Both the position numbers and the translations under genes were made by a program. A stretch of DNA of 35,093 nucleotides. Source: Prevotellaceae bacterium (GTDB lineage Bacteria; Bacteroidota; Bacteroidia; Bacteroidales; UBA932). The stretch is from NCBI GenBank assembly GCA_031266015.1, contig JAISBU010000020.1, positions 1-35,093 of the forward strand, given 5' to 3'. Below are positions 1-8,745 of this stretch, piece after piece. The notes under the pieces were generated by a model. It made no database searches, was not told where the DNA came from, and saw nothing but the letters and a program-made list of their open reading frames with translations. Numbering within the stretch: the first letter of the stretch is position 1; every line of letters begins with the position of its first letter.

Positions 1-170
1 AGTTCGGCTATCCGCTCCCGAAAAGCGCTGTAAAATTTATTCATTGTTTGACGAGAAACGCCCGTAATTTCTGCCGTCTTTTTAGCCTCGATATCGAGGC
101 TAAAAAGACGAATTATCTCCCGAGTTTTACGCTCAGCACTGTGCGCAACTTTTATATACTTATTTCTCAT
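1..170 (-). CDS. IS1595-family (ISXO2-like) transposase, N-terminal fragment
   Basis: Begins MRNKYIKVAHSAERKTREII and continues through a helix-turn-helix-like segment (LFSLDIEAKKTAEITGVSRQ) to RERIAEL, where the window ends. This matches the N-terminal DNA-binding part of ISXO2-like transposases; the catalytic DDE/N domain is not visible. The 56 visible codons are open, so this copy may be functional, unlike the frameshifted copy at 11620-12299. It lacks the extra codon which that copy carries in its TG-SISRQ segment. The start ATG at 168-170 follows the element's own -7 box. Confidence 0.8.
   Translation of the reverse strand, partial: MRNKYIKVAHSAERKTREIIRLFSLDIEAKKTAEITGVSRQTMNKFYSAFRERIAE
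75..110. repeat. 36-bp perfect palindrome inside the transposase gene (copy 1)
   Basis: The left half is CGTCTTTTTAGCCTCGAT and the right half is its exact reverse complement, with no spacer. It covers twelve in-frame codons (RLFSLDIEAKKT), so both strands encode the same peptide in this phase. The same 36 bp recur unchanged at 12204-12239. Confidence 0.95.
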
Positions 171-246
171 TGTTCAACAACAACTTACAAAGATAATAAT
201 CTTCTAAAGTTGTCTTGAACCTTTAATATTTGCTTTGTGAGGGGAT

Positions 247-2157
247 TTATTTCACTTCCTCAAAGTCCACATCCGTCACTTCCTTATCATCCTTGCCATC
301 AGTACCTCCTGCATTCCCTGCATCTTGTGCACCACTGGCTGCTGGTTGGTCATTCATGGCTTTGTAAAGCTCCTCAGAAGCGGCTTGCCAGGCGTTGTTA
401 AGCTCAGTAGTGGCAGCATCAAGGGCTGCTATGTCTTGAGATTTGTGAGCATCCTTCAGCTTGCCTAAAGCAGCCTCAATGTTGGCCTTCTTGTCTGCCG
501 ATAGCTTATCGCCATAGTCCTTCAGCTGCTTTTCGGTGCTGAAAATCATATTATCGGCGGCATTTACCTTGTCAATACGCTCTTTTTCCTTCTTGTCAGC
601 CTCTTCGTTTGCCTTAGCTTCATCACGCATACGCTTGATTTCATCGTCAGACAAGCCTGATGATGCCTCAATACGAATCTTTTGCTCTTTGCCGGTTCCC
701 TTATCCTTAGCAGATACGCTTAGAATACCGTTGGCGTCAATGTCAAAAGTAACTTCGATTTGAGGAATGCCGCGTGGTGCGGGGGGTATACCGTCCAGGT
801 TAAAGCGGCCGATGGTTTTGTTATCACGGGCCAACGGGCGCTCACCCTGTAATACGTGTAACTCTACCGAGGGCTGATTTTCAGCAGCGGTGCTGAACAC
901 CTCGCTCTTTTTAGTAGGTATGGTAGTATTGGATTCAATCAGCTTTGTCATTACGCCGCCAAGGGTTTCAATGCCCAAAGATAGGGGAGTAACGTCCAGC
1001 AGAAGCACATCCTTTACTTCACCTGTAAGCACGCCGCCTTGAATAGCAGCTCCTACGGCAACCACTTCATCAGGGTTTACACCCTTAGACGGAGCCTTAC
1101 CGAAGAATTTTTGTACCGCTTCCACTACGGCAGGTACACGGGTTGAACCTCCAACCAGGATAACCTCGTCAATATCGCTATTGCTCAAACCGGCGTCCTT
1201 CATGGCCTTGCGGCATGGCTCAATGGTGCGCTCGATGAGTCCGCTGATCATTTGCTCAAACTTTGAGCGGCTCAGGGTTTTTACCAGGTGCTTTGGTATG
1301 CCGTCAACCGGCATGATGTATGGCAGGTTGATTTCGGTTTGGTTACTGCTTGACAGCTCAATCTTTGCCTTTTCTGCTGCTTCCTTCAAACGCTGTAGCG
1401 CCATGGGATCTTTACGAAAATCAATTCCCGAGTTTTCATTCTTAAATTCATCTGCCAGCCAGCTGATAATAACCTGGTCAAAGTCATCGCCTCCAAGGTG
1501 AGTATCACCGTTGGTGCTCTTTACCTCAAATACGCCATCGCCAATTTCGAGAATGGAAATATCGAATGTACCGCCACCCAGGTCGTATACGGCCACCTTT
1601 TGGTCTTTGTGCTGCTTGTCAAGCCCGTAGGCCAATGCGGCGGCGGTAGGCTCGTTGATAATGCGCAATACCTTAAGGCCTGCGATTTCTCCGGCTTCTT
1701 TAGTAGCCTGACGTTGGCTGTCGCTAAAGTAAGCGGGTACGGTAATAACCGCCTCGCTTACGGTTTGCCCCAGGTAGTCTTCAGCAGTCTTCTTCATCTT
1801 TTGAAGAATAATGGCGGAGATTTCTTGTGGCGTGTAGGTGCGGTCGTCAATTTGGACACGAGGCGTACTGCCATCGCCCTGTACTACGGTGTAGGGTACG
1901 CGATGTACCTCGGTTTGAACCTTATCCCAGGGTTCGCCCATAAACCTCTTTATAGAAAAGATAGTTTTATGCGGATTGGTAATGGCTTGGCGCTTAGCAG
2001 GATCTCCCACCTTGCGCTCGCCACCCTCAGCAAATGCCACGATGGATGGTGTTGTACGCCTTCCCTCGTTGTTGGTAATAACCACCGGCTCGTTTCCCTC
2101 CATTACGGCAACGCAGGAGTTGGTTGTGCCCAAGTCAATTCCAATTACTTTTCCCAT
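247..2157 (-). CDS. dnaK: Molecular chaperone DnaK (Hsp70)
   Basis: Full-length 636-residue Hsp70, which folds and disaggregates proteins in the cytoplasm by ATP-driven cycles with DnaJ and GrpE. The nucleotide-binding domain starts [20 protein letters not shown] and includes [26 protein letters not shown] and the phosphate loop [13 protein letters not shown]. The substrate-binding domain and helical lid follow, and the acidic tail ends DVDFEEVK, the usual bacterial C-terminus. The ATG at 2155-2157 gives the canonical N-terminus. Neither dnaJ nor grpE is adjacent. The gene diverges from trkA; a sigma-54-like -24/-12 element lies about 100 bp upstream. An IS1595 copy sits 25 bp beyond the stop codon. 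Confidence 0.98.
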   Translation of the reverse strand: MGKVIGIDLGTTNSCVAVMEGNEPVVITNNEGRRTTPSIVAFAEGGERKVGDPAKRQAITNPHKTIFSIKRFMGEPWDKVQTEVHRVPYTVVQGDGSTPRVQIDDRTYTPQEISAIILQKMKKTAEDYLGQTVSEAVITVPAYFSDSQRQATKEAGEIAGLKVLRIINEPTAAALAYGLDKQHKDQKVAVYDLGGGTFDISILEIGDGVFEVKSTNGDTHLGGDDFDQVIISWLADEFKNENSGIDFRKDPMALQRLKEAAEKAKIELSSSNQTEINLPYIMPVDGIPKHLVKTLSRSKFEQMISGLIERTIEPCRKAMKDAGLSNSDIDEVILVGGSTRVPAVVEAVQKFFGKAPSKGVNPDEVVAVGAAIQGGVLTGEVKDVLLLDVTPLSLGIETLGGVMTKLIESNTTIPTKKSEVFSTAAENQPSVELHVLQGERPLARDNKTIGRFNLDGIPPAPRGIPQIEVTFDIDANGILSVSAKDKGTGKEQKIRIEASSGLSDDEIKRMRDEAKANEEADKKEKERIDKVNAADNMIFSTEKQLKDYGDKLSADKKANIEAALGKLKDAHKSQDIAALDAATTELNNAWQAASEELYKAMNDQPAASGAQDAGNAGGTDGKDDKEVTDVDFEEVK

Positions 2158-2255
2158 TTTTGTTTACGTTTAATTATATTAATTTATTGATATTCATATA
2201 TTTACTATATGCGATGAAAGGATGCTGCCTTTGCTCGCTCGTCATACACATCATC

Positions 2256-2296
2256 TACAATTCTTGTGCCATAAGTAGAAGTGTGACAGTTTGGCA
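2256..2296 (-). promoter_or_regulatory. Candidate sigma-54 promoter of dnaK with upstream TGNCA half-sites
   Basis: Read on the minus strand, 2271-2256 is TGGCACAAGAATTGTA, close to the RpoN consensus TGGCAC-N5-TTGC: the -24 GG and -12 element have the right spacing, with T for C in TTGC. Immediately upstream are two half-sites, TGCCA-AAC-TGTCA (2296-2284), which could bind an activator. Transcription would start near 2247, leaving a leader of about 90 nt. No Bacteroidota -7 box with good spacing was noticed for dnaK. Functional assignment is inference. Confidence 0.55.
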
Positions 2297-2349
2297 GAAA
2301 GTAGCTTTGTTTGGCTGGCATGTGGATTACACTTTACCTGTAATTGTTG

Positions 2350-2357
2350 TACCTTTG
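2350..2357 (+). promoter_or_regulatory. Bacteroidota-type -7 box of trkA
   Basis: TACCTTTG matches TAnnTTTG exactly and lies 21 bp before the trkA ATG, implying a very short leader. The -33 element is weak. The box supports the start at 2379 over upstream in-frame codons, which would lie in or before the promoter. Confidence 0.6.
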
Positions 2358-2378
2358 CCAGCCTTAGAATTTTTTGCA

Positions 2379-3719
2379 ATGAAAATTGTTATTGCCGGCG
2401 CCGGCGAAGTCGGCAGCCACCTTGCGCGCTTGCTGGTTGATGATGGTCACGACGTTACCGTGATTGATCCGGACGCCGATCGCCTGGAAAAAGTGGCCTT
2501 AACCTCCGATGTTATTACCATGCAGGGTAGTACCACCTCCTTTGAAGTGCTACAGGGCTCCGGTATTTATAAAGCAGACTTGCTTATTGCCGTTACGCCC
2601 AGCGAGGATACCAACATTGTAACCTGCATGCTGAGCAAGAAAATGGGGGCTAAGCGCACCATTGCCCGTATTGACCACAACGAGTATTTGGACTTTGAGA
2701 ATCGCTCCACCTTTTCGAAGGCCGGGGTAGACTATATGTTTTATCCTGAGGTAATTGCCGCTACGGAAATTGTGAATTTGCTGAGCCAAACCAGCTCTTC
2801 GGAGTTCATTGATTTTGCCGGAGGCAAGATGGTGCTGTTGAGCTTTAAGCTGGAGGAAAACGCTCCAATTATAGGAAAAATGCTGCTTGAAGCCGTAACC
2901 GATAGAAAAACGCTACGCTATCGTACCGTGGCCATTACTCGTGATGAGAAAACTATTATTCCTCGTGGCGATGACAGGTTTGAGGTAGACGACCAAATTT
3001 ATGTTATAGCCAACCGTGACGGCATTGATGAAATGCTGGCCTTCTCGGGTAAGGAGAATATTGATGTGCACAACCTCATGATTTTGGGTGGTAGCCGTAT
3101 TGGTACAAAGGTGGCTACCATGCTCGATCATAGGATGAACATTAAGATTATAGAGTCCAATAAGGAGCGTTGCTATACGTTGTCGGAGCTGTTTGATCAT
3201 GCCATGGTAATAAATGGCGATGGACGTAACTCGGAGCTGCTGATGGAGGAGGGTATTCAAAAGACAGATGCTTTCGTGGCCGTTACCGGAAACTCCGAAA
3301 CAAACATTCTGGCATGTCTTTTTGCCAAGCAAGTGGGCGTGCAGCGTACCATTGCCGAGGTCGAAAATATGGACTACATCCAGCTGGCGGAGAGCATTGG
3401 TATTGATACCATTATTAATAAGAAGCTTATTACGGCAGGGCACATTTTCAAGTTTACGCAGGACACCGATGTGCAAACCGTGCGCTACCTATCGGGTACC
3501 AACGCCGAAGTGCTGGAGTACATAGTAAAGCCCAACAGCCAAGCTACACTTCATGCCATAAAGGATTTGGACTTCCCGAAAAATGCTACTATTGGCGGTA
3601 TAATACGTGGAGGTAAGGGAATTGTTGCAGCCGGTGATGCCGAGATTCAGGCGCATGACCATGTTATTGTATTCTCAATTGAATCTGATCCAACCGAAGT
3701 AGGGGAGTTTTTTAACTAA
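2379..3719 (+). CDS. trkA: Trk system potassium uptake regulatory protein TrkA
   Basis: 446-residue cytoplasmic gating subunit of Trk-type K+ transport. It has two RCK modules in tandem: a first Rossmann domain with the GAGEVG nucleotide motif (residues 7-12) and an RCK_C domain about 140-220, then a second Rossmann domain from about residue 232 (LMILGGSRIGTKV) and an RCK_C domain about 370-446. It binds NAD(H)/ATP and associates with the membrane pore TrkH/TrkG, which is not in this window. The reading frame is open far upstream, but the GxGxxG motif and the -7 box at 2350 place the start at ATG 2379. It converges with the C40 peptidase, with only 32 bp between stop codons and no clear terminator. 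Confidence 0.95.
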   Translation: MKIVIAGAGEVGSHLARLLVDDGHDVTVIDPDADRLEKVALTSDVITMQGSTTSFEVLQGSGIYKADLLIAVTPSEDTNIVTCMLSKKMGAKRTIARIDHNEYLDFENRSTFSKAGVDYMFYPEVIAATEIVNLLSQTSSSEFIDFAGGKMVLLSFKLEENAPIIGKMLLEAVTDRKTLRYRTVAITRDEKTIIPRGDDRFEVDDQIYVIANRDGIDEMLAFSGKENIDVHNLMILGGSRIGTKVATMLDHRMNIKIIESNKERCYTLSELFDHAMVINGDGRNSELLMEEGIQKTDAFVAVTGNSETNILACLFAKQVGVQRTIAEVENMDYIQLAESIGIDTIINKKLITAGHIFKFTQDTDVQTVRYLSGTNAEVLEYIVKPNSQATLHAIKDLDFPKNATIGGIIRGGKGIVAAGDAEIQAHDHVIVFSIESDPTEVGEFFN

Positions 3720-3751
3720 AAAAATGACGAGGCCGCCCGCTGCCGACTTCT

Positions 3752-4528
3752 TTACAGCATTCTTTTTATAAGTCTCAGCTTGTGCGTATACTTGCCCAAC
3801 TCTTCAGAGTATATACCCTCGCTATCCAGCTTGTTTATGCGTACCCTACCTGAGGCGTGAATGATTTTACCCTCGTTAAGAATGAGGCCAACGTGAGCTA
3901 TTTTCCCGTCTTCATTGTCAAAAAAAGCAAGGTCAGCAGGCTTTGCCGAAGTAATAAAGTCTACCACTTCTCCCTTTTCTGCTTGTTGACAGGCATCTCT
4001 TGGCAGAATGGCGCTGTTGAGCCGGTAGCAGAGCTGAGTAAAACCGGAGCAGTCAACACCCAGGATGGTTCGACCTCCCCATAGGTAAGGGCTATTTATC
4101 ATGCTTTGAGCAGTTTGCAAAATTCCCTTTACCTTGTTTGACGGCATGGCGGGCATTTCTTGCATCAGCTTGTAGGTTTCTTCGGCCAGCGCAAACGTGC
4201 GAGTTGTCTCGTTATAATGATATAGCAGGCTGCCGTGGGGAATAAGCTGTTGTTCTCCCGTGCGCTCGCTCACAGCTGTACAAAGCCCTGTACACACTTG
4301 ATAAGGTTGGGCGCTTAGCTGCTCCCATGCCTCACGCTCAAAAGTGCGCACCATACGCTCACTCACCCAAGCCTGGTAACGGTCGAAGTTGCTGTGTATA
4401 CGCAACCAACCGCCTACGCGCTCCTCAACCCTAAATGTCTCTCCCCAAAGGAGCTGCGATGCCATCTCGCTGCGCTCATTCGCTTCTACCCGCATGGGCA
4501 CAACCGCTGATGTGCTGATTCCCTGCAT
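3752..4528 (-). CDS. NlpC/P60 (C40) family peptidase, YkfC-like
   Basis: 258-residue cysteine peptidase that should cleave the gamma-D-Glu to diamino-acid bond of murein peptides. An SH3-like segment (about 10-65) precedes the NlpC/P60 domain (about 130-258). The catalytic triad is visible as Cys160 in GVDCSGFTQ, His212 in AHVGLIL and His224 in IIHASG. There is no signal peptide, which fits cytoplasmic peptidoglycan-recycling enzymes of the YkfC type more than secreted hydrolases; that subfamily placement is inference. The start ATG at 4526-4528 is the only good one. The gene lies between convergent trkA and divergent ruvX. Confidence 0.85.
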   Translation of the reverse strand: MQGISTSAVVPMRVEANERSEMASQLLWGETFRVEERVGGWLRIHSNFDRYQAWVSERMVRTFEREAWEQLSAQPYQVCTGLCTAVSERTGEQQLIPHGSLLYHYNETTRTFALAEETYKLMQEMPAMPSNKVKGILQTAQSMINSPYLWGGRTILGVDCSGFTQLCYRLNSAILPRDACQQAEKGEVVDFITSAKPADLAFFDNEDGKIAHVGLILNEGKIIHASGRVRINKLDSEGIYSEELGKYTHKLRLIKRML

Positions 4529-4634
4529 TTTATTTCCCTAATCTAGGCGTTGCTCAAGTATTATTTTGTGTGAAAAACTAGCGTGAAGATACAAAAAAAG
4601 TTGCGATAGTTAGCTGTTTTAGGACATTTTTTTC

Positions 4635-4642
4635 TAGGTTTG
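4635..4642 (+). promoter_or_regulatory. Bacteroidota-type -7 box of ruvX
   Basis: TAGGTTTG matches TAnnTTTG and ends 18 bp before the TTG start of ruvX. No convincing -33 element is seen. The box also overlaps the in-frame stop TAG upstream of the gene, so the coding region cannot begin earlier. Confidence 0.5.
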
Positions 4643-4660
4643 TAGCTGAATTTAAGAGAA

Positions 4661-5092
4661 TTGAGCAGAATAGTAGCCATAGATTACGGTAAAAAGCGAG
4701 TGGGCATTGCTGCCACAGACGTTTTGCAGCTGACGGCAAATCCCGTTGGGACATATTCTCCGGACGAAGCCATAGCATTTCTGGATATCTATATAGCCAA
4801 GGAGCCTGTAGAAATTATTGTGGTAGGAATGCCGGTGAATCTCAACGGTCGGCCTTCCGAGGTTGCACCGTTGGCCCTGAATTTTAAGAATCGTATCAAA
4901 AATCGCTATCCGAGCGTTACGGTAGAGGAGTACGATGAGAGATTTACCTCCAAAATGGCGCAGCAGGCCATTCTAGCTATGGGCGTAAAAAAAATGGACA
5001 GGCGAGATAAGTCGCTGGTTGACAGGGTGAGCGCTTGCATTATCCTACAGTCGTATATGGAGAGCCGTGCCATACGTCAAAGCAGATTATAG
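4661..5092 (+). CDS. ruvX: Putative pre-16S rRNA nuclease / Holliday junction resolvase YqgF (RuvX)
   Basis: 143-residue RNase H-like nuclease of the YqgF/RuvX family, linked to 16S rRNA 5'-end maturation and possibly Holliday junction resolution. Family motifs are in order: IVAIDYGKKRVGIA with the first metal-binding Asp (residue 8), VVGMPVNLNG, EEYDERFTS, and the C-terminal DRVSACIILQSYME with the last acidic residue. The start is a TTG: an in-frame TAG lies 18 bp upstream and no ATG occurs before the first conserved motif. An M23 peptidase gene follows on the same strand 89 bp later. Confidence 0.93.
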   Translation: MSRIVAIDYGKKRVGIAATDVLQLTANPVGTYSPDEAIAFLDIYIAKEPVEIIVVGMPVNLNGRPSEVAPLALNFKNRIKNRYPSVTVEEYDERFTSKMAQQAILAMGVKKMDRRDKSLVDRVSACIILQSYMESRAIRQSRL

Positions 5093-5121
5093 TCGCTATA
5101 TATATTAATAAATGATTGATT

Positions 5122-5173
5122 ATTAAATGTTTATGAGGTGGGATAGGCAGATGAAAACCAACAAACATTTAAT
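5122..5173 (+). promoter_or_regulatory. Inverted repeat in the leader of the M23 peptidase gene
   Basis: ATTAAATGTTT (5122-5132) and AAACATTTAAT (5163-5173) are perfect 11-bp complements separated by 30 nt, ending 8 nt before the ATG. It could be a leader hairpin or a regulator site. No function can be assigned. Confidence 0.4.
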
Positions 5174-5181
5174 CAAAAGAG

Positions 5182-6042
5182 ATGAAAAATAAAATTTACC
5201 CCTTTTTTGCAGCTTTATCTTTGCTGATGTTGCCGGGGTTAGCCTCGGCAAAGTCATCTCAAGATGTTGATATACAACAAATTGCGTTGATTCCGGAGGA
5301 GGATGTTGAGGAGGAGGCTGACTCTTTAAATGTGCTATCTTTCCATATCGATACTACTGCTCCGGCTTACGCTATTTACAAGGTTTGGAATAACCAGGAT
5401 GTAAATCCCTACAAAATTTGCCTGCTGGACATGAAGGACACCGTTCCGGTTGACATGTCGGGCTACTGTCACCCTACGCACAACGTTATTACCTCTCGTT
5501 TTGGCTTCCGTAGATGGAAATTCCACTACGGAGTTGACTTACGTGTGAAAACAGGAGATCCTATTTCCTGCGCTTTTGACGGAAAGGTTCGTATTGCCAA
5601 GCAAGGTCGTGCCTATGGAAATTACGTAGTGGTGAGGCATTACAACGGGTTGGAAACTACTTATGCCCACCTGAGCAAAATATTGGTAAAGGTAAATGAC
5701 GAGATAAAAGCCGGTGATTTGGTTGGCCTTGGCGGCAACACCGGACGCTCTACCGGTTCGCACCTGCACTACGAAATGCGCTACTTGGGAGAGCCAATTG
5801 ATCCAACGTCTTTAATTAATTTTGAAACCGGATCCCCCTATATGGCAGACCTGAAGTTAACAGCGGAGCATTTTGCATATGTAGCTGATATACAAACCAT
5901 CCGTACATGGACAATTCGCACGGGCGATACGTTGTGGGCTATTTCCCGTCGCACGGGTATCTCTATACAGCGCTTGTGCCAGCTGAATAACATTAAGCCA
6001 ACTTCTATACTCAGCATTGGTCAGCGCCTACGCTACACGTAA
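5182..6042 (+). CDS. Secreted M23 metallopeptidase with C-terminal LysM domain
   Basis: 286-residue exported murein endopeptidase of the LytM type. A signal peptide (MKNKIYPFFAALSLLMLPGL, cleaved near ASA at 21-23) leads to an acidic linker (about 38-48). The M23 domain (about 95-215) carries all zinc and catalytic positions: His115 and Asp119 in HYGVD, His163 in YAHLS, and His194/His196 in SHLHYE. A LysM domain (about 242-285, WTIRTGDTLWAISRRTG) binds peptidoglycan glycan. With the triad complete, it is probably an active hydrolase rather than an EnvC-like activator. It is followed by a strong terminator at 6069-6106. Confidence 0.92.
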   Translation: MKNKIYPFFAALSLLMLPGLASAKSSQDVDIQQIALIPEEDVEEEADSLNVLSFHIDTTAPAYAIYKVWNNQDVNPYKICLLDMKDTVPVDMSGYCHPTHNVITSRFGFRRWKFHYGVDLRVKTGDPISCAFDGKVRIAKQGRAYGNYVVVRHYNGLETTYAHLSKILVKVNDEIKAGDLVGLGGNTGRSTGSHLHYEMRYLGEPIDPTSLINFETGSPYMADLKLTAEHFAYVADIQTIRTWTIRTGDTLWAISRRTGISIQRLCQLNNIKPTSILSIGQRLRYT

Positions 6043-6068
6043 TTTTGTTGAGTATTGATTATTTTACG

Positions 6069-6106
6069 AAGTCTAATATTCTAATTATAAGGATATTAGA
6101 CTTTTT
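6069..6106 (+). terminator. Rho-independent terminator after the M23 peptidase gene
   Basis: An 11-bp perfect stem (AAGTCTAATAT with ATATTAGACTT) with a 13-nt loop, running into a T-rich tail (TTTTT, then CG). It lies 27 bp after the stop and separates this gene from the acyl-CoA ligase transcription unit. Confidence 0.8.
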
Positions 6107-6127
6107 CGTTTAAACACTGTTTTTGTT

Positions 6128-6135
6128 TATCTTTG
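6128..6135 (+). promoter_or_regulatory. Bacteroidota-type -7 box of the acyl-CoA ligase operon
   Basis: TATCTTTG matches TAnnTTTG, 19 bp before the ATG at 6155 and just downstream of the previous terminator. A T-rich -33 region lies near 6103. It is likely to drive the ligase and, given the 14- and 9-bp gaps, also DUF47 and PiT. Confidence 0.65.
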
Positions 6136-6154
6136 CTGTTCATATAAATTGAAT

Positions 6155-8068
6155 ATGTCAAGAACCATTATTTCGCTTTTTGAAGAGGGGGTTGCTAAAT
6201 ATCCTCATAGCCCGCTCATTTGGGAGAAGCGTGCCGGAATATATGACTATATGTCATACTCCGATGTACAACGCAAGGCCAGGGTGTTTGCAGCGGGGCT
6301 CATGAAGCTGGGTTTGGAAAAAGGCGATCGTGTGGCGCTTATGGCAGAGGGCTGCTCCAGCTGGCTTATAGGAGAGCTGGGAGTGCTGTATGCCGCTGCC
6401 ATCAATGTGCCGCTATCTATAAAGCTTAATGCTGACGAGGTTCAATTCCGGCTAAAGCACTCAGGCGCCAAATTCCTGATGGTATCAAAATTTCAGGCGC
6501 CGAAAGTACAGCTCATGGCAGATAAAGTTTCATCGCTGGAAAAAACGATATACTTTGAACCCATTGCAAGCGCTAAGGGCCCCAATGATCTTACCATGCA
6601 TGATGTAATGCTTTTGGGCGAAGAGTACCTTAGGGTAAATACTCCGCTGGTTGAAGCACGTACGCTCTCTGTTCGGCCCAATGATTACGCTAACATCTGT
6701 TACACCTCCGGTACTACAGCTGATCCAAAGGGAATTATTCTTACCCATCGTAATTATACCGCCAACGTGGAGCAGGCAGTATCACTTATTGATATTCCGG
6801 CTCATTACGTAGCGCTGCATATTCTGCCGTGGGACCACTCGTTTGCACATACGGCAGGCCTGTTTGTTTTCATGAAAATAGGAGCCTCATTTGCTTCGGT
6901 AGATACAGGCAAGTCTCCTATGGATATGCTCAAGAATATCCCGATCAACATCAAGGAAATTCGACCGCATGTAATGTTGAGCGTGCCGGCTTTGGCTCAA
7001 AACTTTCGCAAAAACATTGAGAGCGGGATTGCAGCCAAAGGCGCGATTGTAAAGGCTATTTTCAAATTCGGTATACGCGTAGCCTATAAGTACAACGGAG
7101 TCGGTTTTGATAAAGGAAAAGGCCTGAAAAAGCTGCTGGCGCCCATCAGCTGGTTTTACCTGAATACCCTGTTCCGTGTGGTGCGTAAGCAGCTTGGCGG
7201 TCGCATGAAGTTCTTTGTGGGAGGCGGCGCCATACTGGATGTAGAGCTACAGCGCTTCTTTTACGCTATCGGTATTCCCATGTATCAAGGCTATGGCCTG
7301 TCGGAGGCATCACCTATTATTTCTGCCAACTCCGGATATTTACATAAGCTGGGTTCATCCGGCGCAGTGGTGAAGCCGCTTAACCTGATGATTTGCGACG
7401 ATGAGGGAAAGCCGCTTCCTGCCGGTAAGAGCGGAGAAATTGTGATAAGCGGAGAGAATGTAATGGCCGGGTATTGGAGCAATCCGCAGGCTACAGCCGA
7501 AGCTATTCGCAACGGCTGGCTCTACACCGGCGACCTGGGCTACATGGATACCGATGGATTTTTACACCTGAAAGGCCGCTTTAAGAGCCTGCTCATTGCT
7601 GACGATGGCGAAAAGTATAGCCCGGAGCTTATTGAAGAAGCCGTGGTAGCGCAATCTCCATACATTGATCAGTGTATTTTGCACAATAACCAAAACGCTT
7701 ACGTAGTGGCGCTCTTGGTTCCGTCGGTAGAGGCTATCAAGAAATATTTGCAAAAGCAAAATATAAATCCGAATACAGAGGAAGGCGCCAAAGCGGCGCT
7801 CATGCTGCTTCAAGAAAAGCTGCACTACTACCGTAAAGACCATAAGTTTGGAACAATGTTTCCGCAAAGCTGGCTCCCTGCTGCTTTTGGAGTAGCCAGC
7901 GAGCCGTTTACCGAAGCCAACGGTCTGGTAAACAGCACAATGAAAGTAGTGCGTCGCGCTGTTGAGAAAGCGTACGAAGACAGAATAAAATACATGCACG
8001 ATACACCCTCGGCAAAAGATCCGCTCAATGAGCAAAACGTATCAGCCATGTGCAGGTTACTTAAGTAA
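6155..8068 (+). CDS. Long-chain fatty acid-CoA ligase (AMP-forming, FadD/Faa-like)
   Basis: 637-residue ANL-superfamily adenylate-forming enzyme that activates a fatty acid with ATP and joins it to CoA. Motifs in order: the P-loop YTSGTTADPKGIILTHRN (about 183-200), GYGLSEASP (about 379), YTGDLGY (about 457), the hinge LKGRFKSLLI, and GEKYSP (about 484). The last resembles the long-chain class, in which the GRxK element continues as ...GEKxxP. The start is ATG 6155; a TTG two codons earlier is less likely. It leads a tight gene set with DUF47 and the PiT permease, though a functional link to phosphate is not obvious. Substrate chain length is inferred from family resemblance. Confidence 0.9.
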   Translation: MSRTIISLFEEGVAKYPHSPLIWEKRAGIYDYMSYSDVQRKARVFAAGLMKLGLEKGDRVALMAEGCSSWLIGELGVLYAAAINVPLSIKLNADEVQFRLKHSGAKFLMVSKFQAPKVQLMADKVSSLEKTIYFEPIASAKGPNDLTMHDVMLLGEEYLRVNTPLVEARTLSVRPNDYANICYTSGTTADPKGIILTHRNYTANVEQAVSLIDIPAHYVALHILPWDHSFAHTAGLFVFMKIGASFASVDTGKSPMDMLKNIPINIKEIRPHVMLSVPALAQNFRKNIESGIAAKGAIVKAIFKFGIRVAYKYNGVGFDKGKGLKKLLAPISWFYLNTLFRVVRKQLGGRMKFFVGGGAILDVELQRFFYAIGIPMYQGYGLSEASPIISANSGYLHKLGSSGAVVKPLNLMICDDEGKPLPAGKSGEIVISGENVMAGYWSNPQATAEAIRNGWLYTGDLGYMDTDGFLHLKGRFKSLLIADDGEKYSPELIEEAVVAQSPYIDQCILHNNQNAYVVALLVPSVEAIKKYLQKQNINPNTEEGAKAALMLLQEKLHYYRKDHKFGTMFPQSWLPAAFGVASEPFTEANGLVNSTMKVVRRAVEKAYEDRIKYMHDTPSAKDPLNEQNVSAMCRLLK

Positions 8069-8082
8069 GTAAAAATTATTAT

Positions 8083-8736
8083 ATGAAGTTAAATTCCATT
8101 TTGAGTTTTTTTGCTCCGAAAGATGCAGTGTTTATCTCCCTGCTGAAAGATACCGCGGTTGTTCTTGTTGATGCAGCCACCTTACTGGAGCGTCTTTTCT
8201 CTACAGAAGATGACGATGAGCAGAGTAAAAAGTTGTGTGCCCTGATAAAAGTAGAGGAGGTAAAAGGAGATAAAAACACAGGTAAAATATTCAAAGCGCT
8301 CAACAAAGTGTTTATTACACCATTCGATCGTGAAGATATTCATGCTTTGGCCGATGGCATGGACGATGTGATTGATGCTATCAACCGCTCATCGCAAAAA
8401 GTGTTGCTGTATGCGCCAAAAATGTTGCCGGAGTACACGCTGCAGCTATCAAGCATTGTTAAGCAAGGTGCGGAGGAGGTGCAAAAAGCCATTAACGAGC
8501 TGACCGCTATGCGCCGCAATGATCAAAGCATTCGTATCCACTGCAAAGAAATTAAGCGCCTGGAAGAGGCTGCCGATGTGGTGTACGAAGAGGGAATTAT
8601 CAGCCTGTTTCATGGAGAGCTGGGGGCGGTAGAAATTATCAAGCTGAAGGAAATTATACAGGAGCTGGAAAAATCCATGAATAAAATCAACAGCGTTGGC
8701 AAGGTGCTGAAAGTAATCATTGTAAAATACGCGTAG
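8083..8736 (+). CDS. DUF47 (PhoU-like) phosphate transport regulator
   Basis: 217-residue, mostly helical protein of the DUF47/TIGR00153 family, distantly related to PhoU. Family hallmarks include the N-terminal FFAPKDAVFISLLKDTA and the segment FITPFDREDIHALADGMDDV, which precedes a helical bundle. No signal peptide or membrane segment is seen. It lies 9 bp before a PiT permease gene; this DUF47-PiT pairing is widespread and implies control of phosphate import through the permease. The start ATG at 8083 follows the ligase stop by 14 bp, so co-transcription is likely. Confidence 0.9.
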   Translation: MKLNSILSFFAPKDAVFISLLKDTAVVLVDAATLLERLFSTEDDDEQSKKLCALIKVEEVKGDKNTGKIFKALNKVFITPFDREDIHALADGMDDVIDAINRSSQKVLLYAPKMLPEYTLQLSSIVKQGAEEVQKAINELTAMRRNDQSIRIHCKEIKRLEEAADVVYEEGIISLFHGELGAVEIIKLKEIIQELEKSMNKINSVGKVLKVIIVKYA

Positions 8737-8745
8737 AAAATTGCC

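Larger units (their letters stand above)
1..221 (-). mobile_element. IS1595-family insertion sequence, 5' part (copy 1), cut by window edge
   Basis: The transposase start, its upstream region and the terminal inverted repeat are present; the rest lies off the left edge. The outer end, read on the minus strand, is GGTTCAAGACAACTTTAGAAG (201-221), shared with the copies at 9802 and 12348. A Bacteroidota -7 box (TATCTTTG on the minus strand, 188-195) precedes the transposase. The element ends 25 bp beyond the dnaK stop, and no dnaK terminator is visible between them. A multicopy element at the contig edge probably explains the assembly break. Confidence 0.85.

Noticed and set aside
1498..2190. 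Long open frames on the plus strand opposite dnaK.
   Set aside because: Antisense shadows of a highly conserved gene, with no family motifs or promoter.
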